The notes beneath the pieces were generated by a model. It had not been told where the DNA came from. It worked only from the letters and a program-made list of their open reading frames with translations, and ran no database searches. Below are positions 26,720 to 35,085 of a stretch of DNA of 64,000 bases, piece by piece. The stretch's first letter is position 1, and each line of letters opens with the position of its first letter. Position numbers and translations under genes: made by a program. This DNA comes from Methylobacterium mesophilicum (GTDB lineage: Bacteria > Pseudomonadota > Alphaproteobacteria > Rhizobiales > Beijerinckiaceae), in NCBI RefSeq assembly GCF_022179445.1, contig NZ_BPQU01000028.1, forward strand, positions 1 through 64,000, in the 5' to 3' direction.

Positions 26720-28066
26720 ATGGATCAGGTCACGCCCCGAAACGTGGAGCCGCGCCTGCGCGGTCTCCTGGACCTGATCGCCTCCGGCACGCCCCTGCGC
26801 GAGCCGGGCCTCGATCTCGCGCATGTCGACGCTGGCGCTCATGCGCTGGCCGAACTGGATGCGGCACGGGCCGACCCCGAATCCGGCGGCTTGTCCCTGG
26901 CGGGTTCGGATCTGTCCCGCGCCCGGATGGAGGAGGCCGACCTGTCGGGCGCGAACCTGCGCCGGGCGAGCCTCACCGGGGCGGTCGGGCGCTCGACCCG
27001 CTTCGTCGGGGCGATCCTGGAGGAGGCCGACCTGTCCGAGGCCGACCTCTCGGGCGCGGATTTCGCCGGCATCGTGGCGGGCCAGGTCAAGCTCTCCGCC
27101 GCTATGCTGGAGGATGCCCGCTTCGGGCAGGCGGCGATGCGCTTCGCGGACCTGTCGGGGGCGCTCCTCGACGGGGCCAACTTCACGGATGCCGACCTCT
27201 GGGGCGCCGACTTTTCCGGAGCCGACGCGGACGACACGGTGTTCCGCAACGCGCGGCTCGACGAGGCCAAGCTCGCCGACGCCAACCTGACCCACGCGGA
27301 TTTCGAGGGTGCCAGCCTGGCCAAGGCGACGCTGGCCGGCTCGCGCCTGCGCGGCGCCAAGTTCACCGGGGCGAAGCTCGACGGCGCGGACCTATCCGGT
27401 GCCGACCTGTCGGACACGGATCTCGTCCGGCTCAACCTCGCCACCTGCCGGCTGCGGCACGCACGCTTCGCCGGGGCATGGCTCAACGGTACCCGGATGA
27501 GCGTCGAGCAGCTCGGCGGCGCCGTCGGCGAGGAGGTGGCGGGCGCCTACGAGCTGGCGCAGGCGAGCTACCTCGCCCTGGAGCAGAACTGGAAGAGCAT
27601 CGGCAGCCACGATGCGGCGAGCTGGGCCTACAAGCGCGGCCGCCGCATGGGTCGTGTCCATGCCGGACAACAGGCACGCGCCGCATGGGTCGAGCGAGAC
27701 GGGGCCGGGATCCTGCGCCACGGCTACCGCTGGACCGCCGACCGCTTCGTCGAGTGGCTGTGCGACTACGGCGAGAGCCTGTCGCGCATCGCCCGGGCCT
27801 TCGCGTTGCTGATCGTCGTGTTCGCCGGCCTGTTCGGGCTGACCGGCGGCCTGATCGTGCTTGAGGGTCCCGAGGCGGGGCCGACCTACAACCCGATCGA
27901 CCTGATGAGCTACAGCGCGCTCAACATGATGACGGCCAACCCGCCGGAGATCGGCCTTAAGCCGACCGGCCGGGTGACCAACCTGCTGGTCGGCCTCGAA
28001 GGCGCGGCCGGGATCATCCTCATGGGCCTCTACGGCTTCGTGCTGGGCAACCGCCTCCGCCGGTGA
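26720..28066 (+). CDS. Pentapeptide-repeat protein with two-helix channel-like C-terminus
   Basis: A 448-residue membrane protein. Residues about 50-260 are tandem A(D/N)LXX pentapeptide repeats forming a right-handed beta-helix (for example EADLSEADLSGADF). After a linker, residues about 355-448 hold two transmembrane helices flanking a re-entrant-like loop: AFALLIVVFAGLFGLTGGLI, then SYSALNMMTANPPEIG, then LLVGLEGAAGIILMGLYGFV. This layout matches two-TM ion channels (Ion_trans_2), but the loop lacks the K+ filter TVGYG. It follows the oxidoreductase by 48 bp and could be co-transcribed. Function unknown. Confidence 0.8.
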   Translation: MDQVTPRNVEPRLRGLLDLIASGTPLREPGLDLAHVDAGAHALAELDAARADPESGGLSLAGSDLSRARMEEADLSGANLRRASLTGAVGRSTRFVGAILEEADLSEADLSGADFAGIVAGQVKLSAAMLEDARFGQAAMRFADLSGALLDGANFTDADLWGADFSGADADDTVFRNARLDEAKLADANLTHADFEGASLAKATLAGSRLRGAKFTGAKLDGADLSGADLSDTDLVRLNLATCRLRHARFAGAWLNGTRMSVEQLGGAVGEEVAGAYELAQASYLALEQNWKSIGSHDAASWAYKRGRRMGRVHAGQQARAAWVERDGAGILRHGYRWTADRFVEWLCDYGESLSRIARAFALLIVVFAGLFGLTGGLIVLEGPEAGPTYNPIDLMSYSALNMMTANPPEIGLKPTGRVTNLLVGLEGAAGIILMGLYGFVLGNRLRR

Positions 28067-28070
28067 GCCG

Positions 28071-28541
28071 TCAGTCGTTGACGCTCAGCCGCTCGATCAG
28101 GATGCCGAGATCCCTGCGCAGCGCGCGCATCTCGGGCTCGCTCAGTTCCAGCTGGCACATCACGCTCTCGCGCACCGTGACCGCCTCCGAACGGAGCGCC
28201 GCGCCCTGGGGCGTCAGGGCAATCTCGACCTCGCGCTCGTCGGACTGACGCCGGGTCCGGACCAGGAAGCCCGCGCTCTCCAGCCGCTTCAGCACCGGCG
28301 TGAGCGTGCCGGAATCGAGCCTGAGCCGCCGGCCGATCTCCGAGACCGTCACGCCGTCCTGCTCCCACAGAACCAGCAGCACGAGATATTGCGGATAGGT
28401 CAGCCCGAGCCGCTCCAGAAGCGGCCGGTAAGACTTCGTCATCCGGTGCGCGGCCGCGTAGAGCGCGTAGCAAAGCTGGTTATCGAGCAGGAGTGGATCT
28501 GTTGCCTGCTCTGCCTCGATCGTGTCCACAGAATACGACAT
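28071..28541 (-). CDS. OhrR-like MarR-family peroxide regulator
   Basis: A 156-residue winged-helix repressor. LLLDNQLCYALYAAAHRMTKSYRPLL matches the OhrR N-terminal dimerisation helix, and Cys24 is the peroxide-sensing cysteine. LTYPQYLVLLVLWE, VSEIGRRLRLDSGTLTPVLKRLE and the wing VRTRRQSDERE complete the MarR fold. ATG 28541 is chosen because the domain starts there. No ohr peroxidase gene lies on either side, which is unusual because ohr-ohrR are normally adjacent. It converges on the pentapeptide gene with a 4-bp gap. Confidence 0.9.
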   Translation of the reverse strand: MSYSVDTIEAEQATDPLLLDNQLCYALYAAAHRMTKSYRPLLERLGLTYPQYLVLLVLWEQDGVTVSEIGRRLRLDSGTLTPVLKRLESAGFLVRTRRQSDEREVEIALTPQGAALRSEAVTVRESVMCQLELSEPEMRALRRDLGILIERLSVND

Positions 28542-28655
28542 GTTGCTCGCCCATCGCGGTCCGAGTGCCGCTTGTCTCGCACCGCGACCGCGGGTTGGCC
28601 CTTCTAGCATAACACGCTGAGCGTGCGTGCAAGCTCCCGCTCCACGCTCGGTTTC

Positions 28656-30125
28656 TCAACAACTCCGGGCCCCTGGCGCTCCGTCACCTGACGATGACAT
28701 GTGCGATAGGCTGTCCAGCAGCCCGGTCTCGTCCTCGAGGGTCCGCAGGTCGAGCAGGACGGCATCGCCGCTGATGCGGCCGATCACCGGCACCGGCAAT
28801 CCGCGCAGGCGTTCGGCCAGGCGCTTGCAGCGCCCCCCGGCTCCGCGGCGCCCGCCCTCGCCATCCGGCACCAGCACCAGGGCGGCGCTGGGCAAGGTCT
28901 CCACCGGCAGCGCACCGGACCCGATCTGGCTGATGCACGCGTCGACCGAGACCGTGGCCCAGCCGGACAGCCGCTCGGAAACCGCCGGCGCGAGGGCCCG
29001 GGCCTGCGCGTCGACCGCCGCGCGCGGTCGGGTGAGCAGCCGCAGGGTCGGCAACTCCTCGGCCAGCCGCTCGGGATGCAGGTAGAGCCGTAGCACCGCC
29101 TCCAGGGCCGCGTAGGTCATCTTGTCCACTCGCAGCGCCCGCTTCAGCGGGTTCTTGCGCACCCGGGCGATCAGGTCCTTCCGTCCGGCCATGATCCCGC
29201 ACTGGACGGCACCGAGGAGCTTGTCGCCGCTGAAGGTCACGATGTCGGCGCGCGCCAGCGCGGCCCGGACGGTGGGCTCCGGGGGCAGGCCGTAGGCCGC
29301 GAGGTCGACGAGGCTGCCGCTGCCGAGATCCTCCGCCAGCGGCACGCCCTGTTCCCGGCAGAGGGCGTGGAGCGCGACCGGGTCCGCCTCGGCGGTGAAG
29401 CCGGTGATTGCGTAGTTGCTCGGATGCACCTTCATGACCAGGCCGGTGCGCGGTCCCAGGGCGTCGGCGAAATCGCGCAGATGGGTCCGATTGGTGGTGC
29501 CGACCTCGCGCAGGCGGCAGCCGGCGCGGACCATCACGTCGGGCACCCGGAACGAGCCGCCGATCTCCACCAGCTCGCCGCGCGAGACCACCACCTCCTT
29601 GCGCATCGCCAGGGCGTTCAGCACCAGCAGGACCGCGGCGGCATTGTTGTTGACGACCACCGCGGCCTCGGCCCCGGTCAGGCGGCAGATCAGGCCCTCG
29701 ACGTGGTCGTCGCGCTCGCCCCGTGCCCCGGTGGCGAGATCGAATTCGAGGTTGCTCGCCTGGACCATCACGGCGGCCACGGCCTCGGCGGCGGAGCGCG
29801 GCAGGAGCGCCCGGCCGAGATTGGTGTGCAGCACCGTGCCGGTGAGGTTGAAGACCGGCCGCAGGGACACCCGCCGCTCGGCCGCAAGGTTTTGCGCAAC
29901 CGCCTCACGGATCGCCGCCTCGTCCGGCACGGAGCCCCCCTCCGCACGGATCCCGGCGAGGACGGCCCGCACGGCTGCGGTGACGGCCGTGCGCCCATAG
30001 GCGGTGAGCATTTCCTCCGCGGCCCCGCCGACGAGACGTTCCACCGACGGGATCCGGCGCGGAATCCGCATCGTATCTTCGGTTGCGTCTTCGGGGGTCG
30101 GGCAGGCTGTCACTGAGGATGTCAT
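28656..30125 (-). CDS. selA: L-seryl-tRNA(Sec) selenium transferase
   Basis: PLP enzyme converting seryl-tRNA(Sec) to selenocysteinyl-tRNA(Sec) with selenophosphate. ATG 30125 gives 489 residues; ATG 30071 gives 471, close to the E. coli length of 463, and neither has a clear ribosome site. SelA features are IPSVERLVG, the tRNA-binding N-terminal helical domain, VFNLTGTVLHTNLGRALL, VVNNNAAAVLL and the PLP-lysine motif FSGDKLLGAVQCGI. No selB, selD or tRNA-Sec is visible in the window. The C-terminus extends somewhat beyond the E. coli protein. Confidence 0.93.
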   Translation of the reverse strand: MTSSVTACPTPEDATEDTMRIPRRIPSVERLVGGAAEEMLTAYGRTAVTAAVRAVLAGIRAEGGSVPDEAAIREAVAQNLAAERRVSLRPVFNLTGTVLHTNLGRALLPRSAAEAVAAVMVQASNLEFDLATGARGERDDHVEGLICRLTGAEAAVVVNNNAAAVLLVLNALAMRKEVVVSRGELVEIGGSFRVPDVMVRAGCRLREVGTTNRTHLRDFADALGPRTGLVMKVHPSNYAITGFTAEADPVALHALCREQGVPLAEDLGSGSLVDLAAYGLPPEPTVRAALARADIVTFSGDKLLGAVQCGIMAGRKDLIARVRKNPLKRALRVDKMTYAALEAVLRLYLHPERLAEELPTLRLLTRPRAAVDAQARALAPAVSERLSGWATVSVDACISQIGSGALPVETLPSAALVLVPDGEGGRRGAGGRCKRLAERLRGLPVPVIGRISGDAVLLDLRTLEDETGLLDSLSHMSSSGDGAPGARSC

Positions 30126-30337
30126 GGTCCGCACAGAGATAAGGATGCCCGCGCCGAGGACTACCCCGCCACGCTGCACGCGATCCCCCAGGATCAGCCG
30201 GGCGACGGCGACGCCTGCGACGCGATCACCCCCGACCAAGGCGGAACCGTACGGACCGACGGGCGACTAACCTCATGCGCGTGAACGCGCCGGCGTCGCA
30301 TGGCCGGCCGCGCGGATCGCAGATGTGGGGAAGAGCG

Positions 30338-31351
30338 ATGAAGCACAAGCCGCTCCGCGAGCAGGTCGTGGTGATCACCGGCGCATCGTCCGGCATCGGC
30401 CTCGCGACCGCCCGGATGGCGGCCGGGCGCGGCGCCCGGGTCGTGCTGGCCGCCCGCAGCGGCGACGCGCTGGCCAAGATCCAGGCCGAGATCGAGGGCG
30501 TCGGCGGCAAGGCGCTCCACGTCGTCGCCGATGTCGGCAACCGGGCCGAGGTCCAGGCGATCGCCGACCGGGCGGTCGCGACGTTCGGCGGCTTCGACAC
30601 CTGGGTGAACGTCGCGGGCGCGTCGATCTACGGCCGCCTCCGCGAGATCAGCGACGAAGACCATCAGCGCCTGATCCAGACCAATCTCTGGGGCACGATC
30701 TACGGGTCCCTGGTCGCCGTTGAGCACCTGAACAAGCAGGGCGGCGCACTGATCAACGTCGGCAGCATCGCGTCCGATCTCGCCTTCCCGTTCCAGGGCA
30801 TGTACGCGGCCTCGAAGCACGCCGTGAAGGGCTTCACCGACGCCCTACGCATGGAACTGATGGTCGAGGACGCGCCGATCTCGGTGACGCTGGTCAAGCC
30901 GGCCTCGATCGACACCCCCCTGCCCCAGCGCGCGCGCAACTACATGGACCGCGAGCCGAGTCTGCCGCCGCCGATCTACCCGCCCGAGGAAGTCGCCAAC
31001 GCGATCCTGCACGCAGCCGTACACCCGCAGCGCGACATCTTCGTCGGCGGCGCCGGCAAGGCCTTCGTGGCCGGCAAGGAATTCGCCCCCGGCGCCTACG
31101 ATTACATGGCCCCCGCGATCATCGCGATGCAGAAGCGCGGCATCCCGCCCCGTGACCCGTCCGGCGCCCTGCACGCACCGGTCTCGGCCGGCCTCACCCG
31201 CGGCGACCCGCCGGTCTACGTGATGCGCACGAGCGCCTACACCCGGGCGAGCCTGCACCCGCTCGCCACGGCGGCCGGTCTGCTCGGGGTCGGCACGGTG
31301 GCGGCTCTGGCCCTGCTCGGATCGGCCCCCGGCCGCAGGAAGCGCCTGTAA
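30338..31351 (+). CDS. SDR-family oxidoreductase with C-terminal membrane anchor
   Basis: A 337-residue short-chain dehydrogenase. VVITGASSGIGLATA (residues 11-25) is the NAD(P)-binding motif, NVAGAS the structural motif, and Ser143, Tyr156 and Lys160 (MYAASKHAVKG) the catalytic triad. After the Rossmann domain (about 1-250) there is an 85-residue tail ending in one hydrophobic helix (LATAAGLLGVGTVAALALLG) and a basic RRKRL terminus, so the enzyme is probably membrane-tethered. ATG 30338 has GGGGAAGAG upstream. The next gene starts immediately at the stop codon. Substrate unknown. Confidence 0.87.
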   Translation: MKHKPLREQVVVITGASSGIGLATARMAAGRGARVVLAARSGDALAKIQAEIEGVGGKALHVVADVGNRAEVQAIADRAVATFGGFDTWVNVAGASIYGRLREISDEDHQRLIQTNLWGTIYGSLVAVEHLNKQGGALINVGSIASDLAFPFQGMYAASKHAVKGFTDALRMELMVEDAPISVTLVKPASIDTPLPQRARNYMDREPSLPPPIYPPEEVANAILHAAVHPQRDIFVGGAGKAFVAGKEFAPGAYDYMAPAIIAMQKRGIPPRDPSGALHAPVSAGLTRGDPPVYVMRTSAYTRASLHPLATAAGLLGVGTVAALALLGSAPGRRKRL

Positions 31352-32257
31352 TTGGCTTTCACGGCAGCAACCCTCCCCGGCCCGGCCCAGCCGTCGCCGG
31401 GCGAGCGCGCCGATCCTCGGATCGTTCCGCGCCGGTTCGTTCACCTCCCGGACGACCGGACCATCGCGTATGCAGAGACCGGCGTAGGCCCCGACCTCGT
31501 GGCGATCCACGGCACGCTGATGTGCCTGGAGGATCAATGGCTCGGCCCGGTGCCGGCGCTCGCCAAGCATTTCCGAGTGGTCGCCGTCGACCGCCCCGGC
31601 CATGGGTTCAGCCTGCGCCCGCGCGGATCCGGGGCAGACATCTGGGATCAGGCTAAGCAGATCCGGGACGCGATGCAGCGGCTGGGCTTGAAGCGACCGG
31701 TGATCCTGGGTCACTCGTTCGGCGGCGCGGTCGCCCTCGCCTACGGGATGCTCTACCCGGGCGAGATCACCGGTATCGTCTCCCTGGCCCCGATCTGCTT
31801 CCCAGAGCTGCGCCTCGAGCAGATGCTATTCGGACCGCGGGCGCTGCCGTTCGGCGGGGATCTCCTCACCCGGGCCCTGAGCGCGTCGAGCGATCCGGCG
31901 CTGCTGCCGCTGCTGTGGCACGCGATGTTCCTGCCCCAGGCGATGCCAGAGCGGTTCCGCACCGACTTCCCGTTCGCGCTGGCCGGGCGGGCCGCGCAGA
32001 TCACCGCCGAGGGGGAGGATGCCGGCTGGCTCTGGCCGGCCCTGACCCGCAGCGTGGTGGGCTACCCCAAACTCAGCGTTCCAACCCGCATCCTCTGCGG
32101 CGGCGCCGACATCGTGGTGAATGCGTACCTGCACGGGGCCGCCGCCGCCCGGATGATCCCGGGCGCGACCTTCGACTTGCTGCCCGGTGCCGGTCACATG
32201 TTCCCGCACATTGATGCTGCTGCGGTCGTACGGGCGGCTCGATCGATCGGGGGTTAG
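31352..32257 (+). CDS. Alpha/beta-fold hydrolase
   Basis: A 301-residue hydrolase. The oxyanion region is AIHGTLMCLED, the nucleophile elbow GHSFGGAV with Ser122, and the late acid and base lie in GGADIVVN and GAGHMFPH. The start must be TTG 31352 directly abutting the SDR stop, since the next in-frame ATG is inside the core fold; AGGAAG lies about 9 nt upstream, within the SDR end. Coupled translation with the SDR suggests a shared pathway. It is the last core gene before the mobile element. Confidence 0.83.
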   Translation: MAFTAATLPGPAQPSPGERADPRIVPRRFVHLPDDRTIAYAETGVGPDLVAIHGTLMCLEDQWLGPVPALAKHFRVVAVDRPGHGFSLRPRGSGADIWDQAKQIRDAMQRLGLKRPVILGHSFGGAVALAYGMLYPGEITGIVSLAPICFPELRLEQMLFGPRALPFGGDLLTRALSASSDPALLPLLWHAMFLPQAMPERFRTDFPFALAGRAAQITAEGEDAGWLWPALTRSVVGYPKLSVPTRILCGGADIVVNAYLHGAAAARMIPGATFDLLPGAGHMFPHIDAAAVVRAARSIGG

Positions 32258-32366
32258 ACTCCGTCTGGGTGTCTTTACGGAAGTCCGGCGCTCACTTCGT
32301 AGCCCAGGTCGATGGGGGGGTGCGGACCTCGGCCCAGGGAACCGTCGCTGCCGCGCCCGGTAGCGC

Positions 32367-32413
32367 TGGTGGGCGGTGAGGGACTCGAACCCCCGACCCT
32401 CTCCGTGTAAAGG
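32367..32413. repeat. attL, 47-bp direct repeat (tRNA-Val 3' fragment)
   Basis: Identical over 47 bp to 46403-46449, starting with TGGTGGGCGGTGAGGG. It corresponds to the anticodon loop through the CCA end of tRNA-Val on the minus strand. The flanking bases differ at once (C versus T on the left, G versus A on the right), which fixes the core. The 5' half of the tRNA is absent here. Confidence 0.93.
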
Positions 32414-32560
32414 GGGAGTGCTGGGCGTTCAGGTGCGCTCGGGGTGCAGCAGGGGCGGCGATTTCTCCCTTTGACCCTCTCCTTTGAGCTGTCATGATGG
32501 GTCAGCAGGGGCCATCAAACTCGGGCCCACTGCACCCCAAGTGCACCCCGAGATTGCTCT

Positions 32561-33766
32561 ATGCCCCGCCGCGCAGCTACGGAGAACGTAACTCGATTAA
32601 CCCGGACAAACGTGTTGAAGCTGGCGCTCCAGCCCGGGCAGAGCGAACGGATTTGGTGGGACGAGGAGCTGAAAGGGTTTGGTTACCGCCTCAGGCCTAA
32701 TCGCGGGACATGGGTGATCCGCCCTCCCCGCCTGGGGGGCAAATCTTCGCTGGTGACGATCGGCGCCGCGAACGTGGTGGATGTCGCCGAGGCTCGCAAG
32801 GCCGCGCAAAAGCAGCTCGCTCAGGCCACGCTTGGGGATCATCCGCGCGAGGCACGCCGGGCTAATAGCGGGCCGACCGGAGTCACAGTCGCCGATGCTT
32901 TCGAGCGCTACATGGCGGACGCCGAGAAGCGGATGCGGCCGTCCACCTACGCGAATCTCCAGACGCATCTGCGCCAGCACTGGGCGGGCCTCCACGCGAA
33001 GCCCCTCACCGCCGTGAAGCGGGCCGATGTCGCGGCGCAGCTCCGCCAGATTGCGCAGGGGCCGGCGGGCAAGGACCCGAGGCCGCAAGCCGCCCTCCGC
33101 GCCCGCCGCACGCTTAGCACCGTGTTCGCTTGGTGCATCGGCGAGGGGCTGTGCGATATCAATCCGGTGACCGGCACCAACGCCCCCGCCCAGGAGATCC
33201 GGCGTGAACGGGTGTTGACCGACTCGGAGCTGACGGCGGTCTGGCGTGCCTGCCCACCGGTGGAAGACTTCGGCCGGATTGTCCGGTTACTTATTCTAAC
33301 CGGCCAACGCCGAGATGAGGTTGCCGGGATTCGGTGGGAGGAAATCGACCTCGACGCCGCTTTGTGGCGTCTCCCGGCGAACCGGACGAAGAACAAGCGA
33401 TCCCACGAAGTTCCGCTCAGCCCCCAAGCCGCAGCGATCCTCGTTGAGGCGCCACGCATTGCGGGGCGGCCCTTTGCCTTTGGCGCCGGAGCTGGTCCAT
33501 TCTCGGGCTTCAGTAAGGCCAAGGGCAGGCTCGATGAGCGCGTCGCCTTCGCGGAGCCGTGGCGCGTCCATGATCTGCGGCGCACCGCGGCCACGGGCAT
33601 GGCTCGGCTGGGTGCGTCCGTCGAGGCCGTGGAGAAGGCACTCAACCACACCAGTGGCACCTTCCGCGGTATCGTAGGCGTATACCAGCGCCACGACTAC
33701 GCGGCCGAGAAGCGCGAAGCTCTGAACCGCTGGGCTGAATACGTCGAGCGTCTGTCGGGCGACTGA
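32561..33766 (+). CDS. Tyrosine-family integrase
   Basis: A 401-residue site-specific recombinase of the DUF4102 (P4/prophage-type) integrase group. Residues 1-95 are the arm-binding domain, about 108-200 the SAM-like core-binding domain, and 215-390 the catalytic domain. Catalytic residues are Arg250 (LTGQRRDE), His337 and Arg340 (VHDLRRTAAT), His363 (LNHTSG) and a Tyr, probably 375, in VYQRHDY. It lies just inside attL and points inward. It would integrate and excise the 14.1-kb element at the tRNA-Val 3' end. Confidence 0.95.
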   Translation: MPRRAATENVTRLTRTNVLKLALQPGQSERIWWDEELKGFGYRLRPNRGTWVIRPPRLGGKSSLVTIGAANVVDVAEARKAAQKQLAQATLGDHPREARRANSGPTGVTVADAFERYMADAEKRMRPSTYANLQTHLRQHWAGLHAKPLTAVKRADVAAQLRQIAQGPAGKDPRPQAALRARRTLSTVFAWCIGEGLCDINPVTGTNAPAQEIRRERVLTDSELTAVWRACPPVEDFGRIVRLLILTGQRRDEVAGIRWEEIDLDAALWRLPANRTKNKRSHEVPLSPQAAAILVEAPRIAGRPFAFGAGAGPFSGFSKAKGRLDERVAFAEPWRVHDLRRTAATGMARLGASVEAVEKALNHTSGTFRGIVGVYQRHDYAAEKREALNRWAEYVERLSGD

Positions 33767-33859
33767 CGGCCAAATTGGACCCATCTGCCAAGGCAATTAG
33801 CACCTGCGACATAATTTCGCAGAGTGTGATATAAGTACCTGTTTTAATTGAATATTGTC

Positions 33860-33879
33860 AACGTCAGTACGCTGACGTT
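33860..33879. promoter_or_regulatory. Perfect palindrome upstream of the alpA-like gene
   Basis: AACGTCAG-TACG-CTGACGTT, 8-bp arms with a 4-bp spacer, in an AT-rich spacer between integrase and the AlpA-like gene. Its form and place suit a repressor operator; the binding protein is unknown. Confidence 0.5.
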
Positions 33880-33977
33880 CATTTGGCTATCACTGACCTG
33901 ATATCAACGATCATCTTTCCTTTGCCGAGATCAAACCCGTCTGGCAGATCGGCGCTCTCGATCACTCAGGAGAGCTT

Positions 33978-34262
33978 ATGAACGCCCTCGCCGACCTACC
34001 ACCAGATATCGCGCGCCGCCGCGTGCTTCCCACAAGGGAGTCCGCTGCGTTCCTCGGGGTGAGCCTTTCAACTTTCCGCCGTCTCAGGGACCAGAAAGTC
34101 ATCCCGGATCCGATTGGCCTGTCCATCCGCCGCATTGGCTGGCGGATCGGCGATCTTTGTGACTACCAAGACGCGCGTATCGCCGGCCTAACGTGGCACC
34201 AGTGGAAGACTTCGCAAGCTGGGAACGATAACTCCCACGCCAAGTCGGGTTTGAGGGCATAG
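33978..34262 (+). CDS. AlpA-like excisionase/transcriptional regulator
   Basis: A 94-residue protein with a MerR-type helix-turn-helix (residues about 15-65): RVLPTRESAAFLGVSLSTFRRLR, then IPDPIGLSIRRIGWRIGDLCDY. This is the phage AlpA/excisionase pattern, in which the IGWRIGDL strand pair forms the wing. It follows the integrase in the same direction, as in P4-like elements and phage satellites, where AlpA controls integrase or excision. AGGAGAG lies 8 nt before the ATG. It is the likely recombination-directionality factor. Confidence 0.85.
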   Translation: MNALADLPPDIARRRVLPTRESAAFLGVSLSTFRRLRDQKVIPDPIGLSIRRIGWRIGDLCDYQDARIAGLTWHQWKTSQAGNDNSHAKSGLRA

Positions 34263-34572
34263 TCTCTCCAGCCCCCTGCTTTTTGACATCTCAAACGCGA
34301 AATTGCGATCCGCTTGCGCAATTGTTTGCATTAGCGCAATTTGCTTTCTATTTGCGGATCGAAGCAAATTGCAAATTTGATAGCCAGTTGACGAGGTAAA
34401 ATTCTAGTCACATTATGTAATATCCGCCGATATGCGATGCCCGGCCTGTCCAGAAACACGTACCTGAGGCGGTATAGCTGTAGCGCGTCTCCGACGTGTC
34501 GTAGCTCCAAGGGTGGAGGGCCATCGCTCCGGCTTTCTCACTTATCCCATCACAAGCGATGAGGCCTTCAAC
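34263..34572. other. AT-rich intergenic region in the mobile element
   Basis: A 310-bp gap whose first half holds the repeat-rich block at 34306-34377. The second half has AT-rich runs but no gene I can support. Confidence 0.45.
34306..34377. repeat. Repeat-rich AT block downstream of alpA-like gene
   Basis: An 8-bp inverted repeat CGATCCGC (34306-34313)/GCGGATCG (34354-34361) encloses two direct copies of GCGCAATT (34316, 34334; 18 bp apart). Two abutting GCAAATT units (34364, 34371) follow. The density of short repeats suggests protein binding, for example by the excisionase, or an origin of transfer. Confidence 0.5.
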
Positions 34573-35061
34573 GTGAGCAGCACCGAGAACGTGATCCTAA
34601 CCCTCAGCCGGGATGTGACCGGCCGAGACGCCCACATCATTGGCCAAGCCCTCCACGTCGCCGCCAAAGCGCTGCTGGCCGAACCCTTCCCTCAGGAAAG
34701 TAACGCGGAGGACATACTGATTATCCTCGAAGCGCTGTGGCCCGGCTCGGAACAACACGAGGTGCTGATGGATCGCATCCGCGATGGCCGAGGCATGGGC
34801 CTCCCCTTCCCCGAGGACATGTCTGTGACTGCCGAAAACGTCGAGGCGTGGATCGCGGCCGAGCTCGCGGAACGTGGCCCCACAGAGTTCTTGATGGCCA
34901 CGGCGATCGAGGAAGTGGCTGAGACGACCGGCATCCTAACCCGGTGCAGCAACATCCGGGGCGTGTCCGATCACGATGCACGGATGCGCCTACACCAGGC
35001 GAAAGCAACGATCCGGGTGATGTCCGGAATGATGCCAGGCCCCGAGGCGGCCGTGGCGTAG
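34573..35061 (+). CDS. Hypothetical protein of the mobile element
   Basis: A 162-residue acidic, mostly helical protein from GTG 34573 (GAGG about 9 nt upstream); the open frame extends 20 codons further upstream to a GTG with no ribosome site. No motif or fold is recognised. The sequence is soluble with one cysteine (LTRCSNIRG) and no signal peptide. It sits between the AlpA-like gene and the interrupted secreted-protein gene. Functions such as phage interference are possible but unsupported. Confidence 0.65.
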   Translation: MSSTENVILTLSRDVTGRDAHIIGQALHVAAKALLAEPFPQESNAEDILIILEALWPGSEQHEVLMDRIRDGRGMGLPFPEDMSVTAENVEAWIAAELAERGPTEFLMATAIEEVAETTGILTRCSNIRGVSDHDARMRLHQAKATIRVMSGMMPGPEAAVA

Positions 35062-35085
35062 CTCCGGCCAGCGAGACCGCCGTAC

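Noticed and set aside
32367..32420. Second tRNA-Val gene at the left end of the element
   Set aside because: Only the 3' 47 bp of the tRNA are present and the 5' half is replaced, so it is an att site, not a tRNA.
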